NCBI GenBank assembly: GCA_024695315.1
Contig: JAILIJ010000299.1
Location: 1 to 12,909 of the forward strand
Length of the DNA stretch: 12,909 bases
Source: Bacteroidaceae bacterium
GTDB taxonomy: Bacteria > Bacteroidota > Bacteroidia > Bacteroidales > Bacteroidaceae
Direction of reading: 5' to 3'
The notes beneath the pieces were generated by a model. The model searched no databases. It was not told where the DNA came from and worked only from the letters and a program-made list of their open reading frames with translations. Of this stretch, positions 7,290-12,909 are shown piece by piece. Every line of letters begins with the position of its first letter. Position 1 is the stretch's first letter. The position numbers and the translations under genes were made by a program.

Positions 7290-10200
7290 ATGAAATCAAG
7301 ATTCTTACAAATGCTCACTTTTATGCTAACTATCAACATAAGCATAAATGCGCAGACAACATATAGCCAATACCCAATAACGGATGTAGGAGCAGACAAA
7401 GTCACTATTTCCGATAATATTTGGGCAAAAAGGCAAAGCAAGAACAGACAGGTCACACTTCGTATGGCACTTGACTCATGCTTCAACGGAGACAGAGTGC
7501 TCAATTTCCAAAAGGCTGCAGGCTCAAAAGAAGGATACTTCACTGGGATGCCTTATGACGATGCCGATGTGTATAGATGCGTCGAAGCTGTATCACACTC
7601 AATTGCATCATCATCTTTCGCACAACTAAAAAACAGAATGGACCAACTCATCGATATTATCGTTAGCGCACAATACAAAGACGGATATATCATGACCGCA
7701 AGATCTGCTGCCGAACCAGACAATATGCACCCTTGGCTCGGTACAAAACGATGGGAAAAGGATCCACAACAAAGCTATGAACTCTATAATGCGGCACACT
7801 TCATCAACGCAGGAATAGCAAACTACAAAGCTACAGGATCAACAACTTTACTGAATGCTGCAAAGAAATATGCTAATCTACTGAGCAACGACTATATCAA
7901 CGGTAAACTACCATACGAGCCAGGATATCAGGGAATAGAAATGAGCCTCATCGACCTCTATTGGATTACAAAGAACAAATCATACGTCGATTTGGCCAAG
8001 ATAATGCTCGACCTTCGTGCAAAAAATGCTCTTAGACGTAATGAATACAACCAGACTCACAAGGCGGTAACGCTACAAGACCAAGCTGTTGGAAACGCAG
8101 CAAGAGCTACTGCTATGTATGCAGGAATGGTTGATGTGTCGGCTGCTACAGCAAACGGTCTATACGAAAGCGCAGCAACAAATATATGGAACGATATCGT
8201 TAACAAAAAGATGTTCATAAATGGCGGATTAGGAGCTGCAAGACAAGAAGGACTTTTCAACGATGCTTACGAGCTATCAAATATTAGAGCATGCTGCGAC
8301 ACAAGGGCTGCCATCAATAACATTTACTGGAACCACAGAATGTTTAAGATTACTGGAGAATCAAAGTATTATGACGTGCTTGAAAGAACGCTCTACAACA
8401 ATCTCCTGGCAAGTATAAGCATCGATGGAGCATCTTATTTCACACTCAACCCATTATACTCTGACGGAAGATATACACGACAAACAGACTTCCAAAATGG
8501 TAATGTACTTACCGACATAAGCCAGTTCTTGGCGTCAGTACCAGAATATATTTACGCAAACAAAGGTGATAGCATATACGTCAACCTCTTCGTACAGAGT
8601 TCTGCAAAAATTGATGCCGGCAACAACCGCTTCATACACATCACTCAAAAGACTGCATACCCTTGGGTAGGAGATGTGGCTATTAGCGTCGACTCTGTTA
8701 AGAATACCGACAAATTCGACATGATGATTCGTATACCAGGATGGGTAAATAACGAACCTGTTCCAGGATCACTCTACTCATACCTGAAAGATGGAAACGC
8801 AACAAACCACATCAACGTGTATGTGAACGGAGCTGGCACATCATACTTGACACAACATGGGTATATCATAATCAACAGAAAATGGAAAAAGGGAGACGTG
8901 CTTTCCCTATCCTTCCCTATGAACGTGAAACGTGTAATTGCATCTGACCAGGTTACAGAAAATACAGGATATACAGCTCTCGAAAGGGGACCTATACTAT
9001 ACTGCTTGGAATGGAAAGATAATGATTCACAATCGGAAAACTGCTACATCAAGGATGATGCAAGCATCACGGCTGAATCTACAACAGATCTCAACGGGGT
9101 GTATATCCTCAAAATTAAAGGCGCTAAGGCTGCATACAATAAATCGGGAAAAGTCATCTCTAACGATGCGGAAATAACTGCTATTCCATATTTTGCGTGG
9201 AACAATAGAGGAAACGAAGGAGAAATGATGGTGTGGATGCCACGTACATTAGACAAGGCCATCCCTCTCGAAACAGAAGTAGCTACGGACACCATCGACT
9301 ACACCATGGAGATGCTCATCAACGAAGATACAGAAGCGACAAGCTATAAGAGCATTCAAATAACGCCGGACACTAAGGCCATAGCATATTATATGGGATT
9401 GAGCGAAACACAACTTAAGAAACTATATGGTTCTAAGATAAGTTTGGTTGGCATCGACCCTAATGGTAAGGTTACAGCAAAAAGTACGGCTGATGCACCA
9501 GGTTACTGGTTCGACAATAACGGTAATGTAACTGAATATGACGACGGAGCATGCGTTTTCAGCCACTTTAACAGCGACTTCACATTCAACGTAGGACAGA
9601 TGCCAGGAACTTGTATCGATGGACAAATTTACACCATGATGCAGGCTCTCAACTACTACCCTGCAGACAACAAAACCGATGCTCACAGAGTGGTCATCAG
9701 AATCAAGCTACATGTCAAAAAAGACCTTTCTGCAATAAAGACGCAGACGATTAACATCAACGTCAACGCAAAAAAATACACTTCAACAAGCGACTTGTAC
9801 TACGATTCTTATCCTACACCTATTAGCGACGCCACACTATACAAAGCTCTCGGAATACATATAAGCGAACTGCCTAAAGCCTTAATGAACGGAGACGTTG
9901 TGTTCCAAGCTCTTGAACCTGACGGAAGCTACAACAACGACATGACGGCCGGCCCTCTTGGACAATGGCTCAATGAATATGGATATGTGACAAGCAAAAA
10001 ATCACAAGCCGCAATCATGTTCGGAGAACTCAATCCTTATTCTTGCATAATTAACGTCGGACAATATCCAAAAAGATGTACAGTAGGCAAATCATACAAC
10101 TTCAAACAAGCCATCACAACAAACACCAAGGACGATAATGGATACAGACACAGACTCGTGCTTAATGTGACGCTTAATATTGTGGAAAATGCCACAGAAC

Positions 10201-11279
10201 CAACTGTCATCACTGAAGATGGAACTTTCTGCATCGAAAACTTTAGATGCCACACGTTTGTACACGACTTCGAATACTCTCTAAGTGACACTTCCATTGT
10301 GGAAAGATACAACATAGGACCTGTTATTAGACGAGATGAACCTGCACCACTACCCGATGGATGGGAAGAACTTGATGGAGCAGAAAAACTACGCAACCTC
10401 TATCCAAACAGAACATATAAATATCAGGTAAAAGAGAATGGTAATGTGGTAAAGAAGGGATCATTCAAGACTTCTGGACAGGTCAGAATGATCACGACTA
10501 AAAGCACAGCTAACGTTAGAGACTTGGGTGGATGGAAAACGTCTAACGGAAAGTCTATAGCATACGGATTATTATACCGAGGACGACAACTCAACACCAA
10601 CTCCGACGAATATAACACATCTGATTCTGACAAAGAGATTTTCTACTCACTCGGCATTAGAGCTGAACTCGACCTAAGAAATCAAAATGAGACAGGTGGG
10701 TACAATAAGTCTATGATTAATGATGAGGTGGTTTACAAACTCATTCCAAACCCACAACATTACCTAGACGGAATAGAAAACCACCCAGAATACTATCATG
10801 ATGACTTCGAGTTTATTATTCAACAATTAAGACTAGGAAGACCTACATACATCCATTGTATAGCAGGATGCGACAGAGCGGGTACTCTCGCTTTCATGCT
10901 CGAAGGACTCCTTGGAGTCAGCACATCTGACCTGTGCAAAGATTATGAGCTAAGCACCTTCTCTTATAACAAAACAACAAGAAAGAAGGAAAGCCTCACA
11001 AAGATGTTTGAATATATCGAAACTCTAAAAGGCAAGGACTTACGCGCAAAATTCTACACATATTGGAGCGAAGTTGCTAAGATTCCTACTAAAGATATTG
11101 ACGACTTCTGCGCTATCATGTGGGGCGAAAAATCAATTACTGCAATAAATGACGTTCCTTATTGTAATGAAGAAGAACAAATAATAACTTTCGACCTATC
11201 TGGTAGAAAAATAATAATGCCTAACGCCATGACTAAAGGCATCTTTATTCAAAACAATAAGAAAATTCTTGCAAAATGA
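7290..11279 (+). CDS. Exported GH127-like (DUF1680) / DUF4859 / tyrosine-phosphatase fusion protein
   Basis: A 1329-residue secreted multidomain protein. Residues 1-19 are a signal peptide (MKSRFLQMLTFMLTINISI, cleavage near NAQ). About 30-680 match the DUF1680/GH127 beta-L-arabinofuranosidase fold (GMPYDDADVYRCVEA, YYDVLERTLYNN, FLASVPEYIYA), but the family's catalytic positions are replaced (see findings). About 683-811 and 820-967 are two DUF4859 repeats sharing an FNVGQ/INVGQ core. About 985-1065 is a small beta-sandwich ending GSFKTSGQ, as often precedes these phosphatases. About 1066-1285 is a tyrosine-phosphatase (Y_phosphatase3-like) domain with NVRDLGG (1075-1081) and an intact HCIAGCDRAGT loop (C1190, R1196). 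The tail has FDLSGRKI and KGIFIQNNKKILAK, typical of secreted Prevotella proteins and related to type IX sorting tails. It has its own promoter and terminator. The start at 7290 is chosen for the signal peptide; in-frame ATGs at 7215 (with AAGGTG just upstream) and 7239 are alternatives. The substrate is unknown; a glycan plus phosphoryl role is speculative. Confidence 0.9.
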   Translation: MKSRFLQMLTFMLTINISINAQTTYSQYPITDVGADKVTISDNIWAKRQSKNRQVTLRMALDSCFNGDRVLNFQKAAGSKEGYFTGMPYDDADVYRCVEAVSHSIASSSFAQLKNRMDQLIDIIVSAQYKDGYIMTARSAAEPDNMHPWLGTKRWEKDPQQSYELYNAAHFINAGIANYKATGSTTLLNAAKKYANLLSNDYINGKLPYEPGYQGIEMSLIDLYWITKNKSYVDLAKIMLDLRAKNALRRNEYNQTHKAVTLQDQAVGNAARATAMYAGMVDVSAATANGLYESAATNIWNDIVNKKMFINGGLGAARQEGLFNDAYELSNIRACCDTRAAINNIYWNHRMFKITGESKYYDVLERTLYNNLLASISIDGASYFTLNPLYSDGRYTRQTDFQNGNVLTDISQFLASVPEYIYANKGDSIYVNLFVQSSAKIDAGNNRFIHITQKTAYPWVGDVAISVDSVKNTDKFDMMIRIPGWVNNEPVPGSLYSYLKDGNATNHINVYVNGAGTSYLTQHGYIIINRKWKKGDVLSLSFPMNVKRVIASDQVTENTGYTALERGPILYCLEWKDNDSQSENCYIKDDASITAESTTDLNGVYILKIKGAKAAYNKSGKVISNDAEITAIPYFAWNNRGNEGEMMVWMPRTLDKAIPLETEVATDTIDYTMEMLINEDTEATSYKSIQITPDTKAIAYYMGLSETQLKKLYGSKISLVGIDPNGKVTAKSTADAPGYWFDNNGNVTEYDDGACVFSHFNSDFTFNVGQMPGTCIDGQIYTMMQALNYYPADNKTDAHRVVIRIKLHVKKDLSAIKTQTININVNAKKYTSTSDLYYDSYPTPISDATLYKALGIHISELPKALMNGDVVFQALEPDGSYNNDMTAGPLGQWLNEYGYVTSKKSQAAIMFGELNPYSCIINVGQYPKRCTVGKSYNFKQAITTNTKDDNGYRHRLVLNVTLNIVENATEPTVITEDGTFCIENFRCHTFVHDFEYSLSDTSIVERYNIGPVIRRDEPAPLPDGWEELDGAEKLRNLYPNRTYKYQVKENGNVVKKGSFKTSGQVRMITTKSTANVRDLGGWKTSNGKSIAYGLLYRGRQLNTNSDEYNTSDSDKEIFYSLGIRAELDLRNQNETGGYNKSMINDEVVYKLIPNPQHYLDGIENHPEYYHDDFEFIIQQLRLGRPTYIHCIAGCDRAGTLAFMLEGLLGVSTSDLCKDYELSTFSYNKTTRKKESLTKMFEYIETLKGKDLRAKFYTYWSEVAKIPTKDIDDFCAIMWGEKSITAINDVPYCNEEEQIITFDLSGRKIIMPNAMTKGIFIQNNKKILAK

Positions 11280-11322
11280 GGATATATCTCGACTTTTGAT
11301 GTGTAAAAATAATATCAGCACA

Positions 11323-11380
11323 AATTCCCCATTAAATATACATAAACCGAAATTTTGGTTTTTTATGGGGGATTTTTCTT
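11323..11380 (+). terminator. Terminator of the GH127-phosphatase gene
   Basis: AATTCCCCAT (11323-11332) pairs with ATGGGGGATT (11365-11374), 10 pairs with one G-U. An inner hairpin AAACC/GGTTT (11344-11361) lies within the loop, and a U-rich run TTTTTCTT ends the element. It lies about 45 nt after the stop codon. Confidence 0.7.
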
Positions 11381-11580
11381 AAAAGATACCGAGGGTATAT
11401 TCCTAAAAACTACAATAATATGAGCGTTTTTTAGAAAAAGGGGATTTTTTTCCAAAAAGTTTTTTAATCTTTTTTATGGCAAAATAGTATAGTGGGAATA
11501 AGCATCCACAAATAATACATTAGATTACTATTCTTACGACTTCAAAAACTTAAAATATACTGGTTATTCAGTCAAGAACA

Positions 11581-11617
11581 AAAAAAGCAAGTACAGAAAT
11601 TTAGTACTTGCTTTTTT
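11581..11617. terminator. Bidirectional terminator between convergent genes
   Basis: A perfect 14-bp stem, AAAAAAGCAAGTAC/GTACTTGCTTTTTT, with a 9-nt loop. The A6/T6 ends give a U-tract in both directions. It lies 35 bp past the purN stop on the minus strand and is the second terminator after the plus-strand gene. The rest of 11281-11651 shows no gene, only T-rich runs and a small ATACC-GAG-GGTAT hairpin at 11386-11398. Confidence 0.8.
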
Positions 11618-11651
11618 CTTTATATCATATCCAATAGAAATCCTTCACTCA

Positions 11652-12230
11652 TCACAATCCAAAAATCACTCTCTCTATAACCTGAGGGAAATGAGCCTGC
11701 TCAAGCACATGAATCTTCTCCGCGATACTATCAGCCGTATCATCCTCCGTCAACGCTACACGGAACTGAGCAATATGCTCACCAGCATCCAACTCATTAT
11801 TAACATAATGTATCGTAATGCCAGACTCTTTCTCTCCAGCAGCCTTCACGGCCTCATGTACATGGTGTCCATGCATACCCTTACCTCCATATTTAGGAAG
11901 CAAAGCAGGATGAATATTGATAATACGCTTAGGAAAAGCGTCGATAAGATAATCGGGAATACGAACCAGAAAACCTGCAAGGATAATGTAATCACAATCC
12001 TTAACAGCATTCATGACCACATCTGGTTCATCGGAAAATTGCTTCCGAGTAATAACACATGAAGGCACATGATGGTTCTTAGCACGTACAAGAGCATAAG
12101 CATCCTCACGGTTACTTACCACAACAGACACCTCTACCCTTTCGTCTTTACTGAAATAATTTATTATGTTCTCAAGGTTTGTTCCTCCTCCACTTACGAA
12201 GACAGCTAACCTTATAACCTTTTTTTCCAT
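11652..12230 (-). CDS. purN: Phosphoribosylglycinamide formyltransferase (GAR transformylase)
   Basis: PurN transfers a formyl group from 10-formyltetrahydrofolate to GAR, giving FGAR, the third step of de novo purine synthesis, in the cytoplasm. The sequence shows the nucleotide-binding SGGGTNLENII (13-23), the AGFLV folate-site strand (85-89), the catalytic block INIHPALLPKYGGKG with N105 and H107, and ELDAGEHIAQ with D148. These correspond to the Asn106-His108-Asp144 triad of the E. coli enzyme. At 192 aa it is a little shorter than E. coli PurN (212), mainly at the C-terminus, which is common in Bacteroidetes. The ATG at 12230 gives the expected N-terminus, a few residues before the first strand. 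It is monocistronic here, ends at the bidirectional terminator, and no other purine gene is in the window. The 5' leader is discussed separately. Confidence 0.97.
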   Translation of the reverse strand: MEKKVIRLAVFVSGGGTNLENIINYFSKDERVEVSVVVSNREDAYALVRAKNHHVPSCVITRKQFSDEPDVVMNAVKDCDYIILAGFLVRIPDYLIDAFPKRIINIHPALLPKYGGKGMHGHHVHEAVKAAGEKESGITIHYVNNELDAGEHIAQFRVALTEDDTADSIAEKIHVLEQAHFPQVIERVIFGL

Positions 12231-12307
12231 TTCAATATGTATGTTTTAAGTTTGTATAGTCTTTATCCGAAAGTCACGTAATTGTCGTAAAAGAAAGGCC
12301 CATAATT

Positions 12308-12508
12308 CTAAGACCAACGATCTAAATAGAAAGCTTTTTCCATATAATACATGTCTTCCATGATCATTTGAATAGCCTGAAAGAATATATGAAAAAGAGG
12401 AAGTAAAATATTACTGTGATTCAACAAATTTTCTATACATCTTAATGCTAAACTCAAAATCGTTGCAAAAATACGTATTATTTTTAGCATCTTAAAAACA
12501 AAACGCAT
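12308..12508 (-). CDS. Small hypothetical ORF upstream of purN (doubtful)
   Basis: A 66-codon ORF on the same strand as purN, ending 77 nt before it. The predicted product begins with a basic, hydrophobic helix (MRFVFKMLKIIRIFATILSLAL) and ends in YLDRWS; no family is recognised. The only promoter-like box nearby, TATTTTTG (12473-12466, minus strand), lies inside the ORF, about 35 nt after its ATG, so the full-length form may never be transcribed from it. A shorter product from an internal ATG (MIMEDMYYMEKAFYLDRWS, 19 aa) is possible. I regard the coding status as uncertain. Confidence 0.2.
   Translation of the reverse strand: MRFVFKMLKIIRIFATILSLALRCIENLLNHSNILLPLFHIFFQAIQMIMEDMYYMEKAFYLDRWS
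12466..12473 (-). promoter_or_regulatory. Possible -7 box for the purN transcript
   Basis: On the minus strand TATTTTTGCAACG fits TAnnTTTG followed by the GCA often seen in Bacteroidetes promoters. The nearest TTTG upstream is 25 nt away rather than 19-21. It would give purN a leader of about 230 nt. No other TAnnTTTG box lies on the minus strand between it and purN. Confidence 0.35.
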
Positions 12509-12567
12509 CTTTTTATTTCTATTTATTAGCTTACATACTAAAACACATTAGAAAATAAAAATAGAAA

Positions 12568-12593
12568 GGCAGAGACGTTTTCACGACTCTGCC
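12568..12593 (-). terminator. Hairpin terminator, minus orientation
   Basis: GGCAGAG-A-CGT / ACG-A-CTCTGCC forms a 10-pair stem with one A-A mismatch and a TTTC loop. On the minus strand it is followed by TTTCTATTTTTATTTTC, a good U-rich tail; on the plus strand the tail is weaker. No gene is seen on the minus strand between it and the window end, so the transcript it ends is unknown. Confidence 0.55.
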
Positions 12594-12731
12594 ATTTCAT
12601 CTCTTGTTCATTATACTTCATCATTATTAAGGTCCAGCAAACAAATGTTTCAAAGTTCCGATACAAATGCGAAGGTATTTTTGGGAAGGACGATATTTAT
12701 AAATTCGGAATTGATATTTATTATTATTGCG

Positions 12732-12909
12732 TTTCTATAAATAGAACTGAAAATCATGATAATCTTGCACGTTTTTTTGCATTTTTTTGAAAAAAAAATC
12801 TTTTTTTTATTTATTGTCCACTATAATGCACATAAACAAATTGTTACGTCTACAAAAAATGCAAAAAAACGTGCAAGATTATCATGATTTTCAGTTCTAT
12901 TTATAGAAA
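12732..12909. repeat. Perfect 56-bp inverted repeat with 66-bp spacer
   Basis: The left arm 12732-12787 is the exact reverse complement of 12854-12909, which is the last base of the window, so the repeat may extend further outward. The arms begin TTTCTATAAATAGAACTG and include ATCATGAT and CTTGCACG followed by T-runs. The 66-bp spacer (12788-12853) has A9 and T8 runs and no gene or clear promoter. It may be a miniature transposon-like element, an invertible segment, a very long hairpin, or an assembly fold-back at a contig end. Confidence 0.85.

Noticed and set aside
11691..12062. Plus-strand ORF of 123 codons opposite purN
   Set aside because: Lies entirely antisense to a confidently identified purN and has no recognisable motif.
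12247..12254. TAAGTTTG on the plus strand between purN and the small ORF
   Set aside because: Matches TAnnTTTG but has no TTG 19-21 nt upstream, and no plus-strand gene follows.

Overview
The window looks like a chromosomal accessory stretch from a Bacteroidales bacterium, most likely Prevotella or a close relative. Three things support this: AT-rich intergenic DNA, several copies of the Bacteroidetes promoter pattern (TTG, 20 nt, TAnnTTTG) in place of sigma-70 boxes, and protein types typical of the group (multidomain TlpA-like thioredoxin, DUF1680/GH127, DUF4859, Prevotella-style C-terminal tail). The assignment is inference from sequence character, not from a marker gene.

Layout, left to right. 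1-278 is AT-rich and shows no gene. 279-3242 (+) encodes a helicase IV (HelD)-like UvrD/Rep superfamily 1 helicase with an N-terminal membrane segment, a large nuclease-like insertion and a C-terminal four-cysteine zinc finger. 3487-5847 (+) encodes an exported protein ending in a thioredoxin/TlpA domain with a CGPC active site. 5848-7289 is a 1.4-kb stretch without a conventional gene but not empty. It holds a compact minus-strand transcription unit (promoter about 6059-6090, terminator 5922-5947), a compact plus-strand unit (promoter 6355-6386, 27-codon ORF, terminator 6543-6575), a hairpin-rich segment (6713-6990), and the promoter of the next gene (7144-7175). 7290-11279 (+) encodes a 1329-residue exported fusion: a GH127-type domain, two DUF4859 repeats, a short beta-sandwich linker, a tyrosine-phosphatase domain with an intact HCX5R loop, and a C-terminal tail of the kind attached to secreted Prevotella proteins. 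11280-11651 carries two strong hairpin terminators between convergent genes. 11652-12230 (-) is purN. 12231-12909 has no confident gene; it holds a possible purN leader/promoter, a minus-oriented terminator, and a perfect 56-bp inverted repeat that ends exactly at the window edge.

The genes do not form one operon; each has its own intergenic space and most have their own terminator. The most unusual items are three. The fusion enzyme's GH127 half appears to have lost every catalytic and zinc-binding residue of that family, while its phosphatase half looks active. Two short promoter-to-terminator units sit in the gap before it. A long perfect inverted repeat lies at the right end. Nothing here proves a new defence or mobile system; the two short units and the pseudo-glycosidase/phosphatase fusion are the best candidates for something undescribed.
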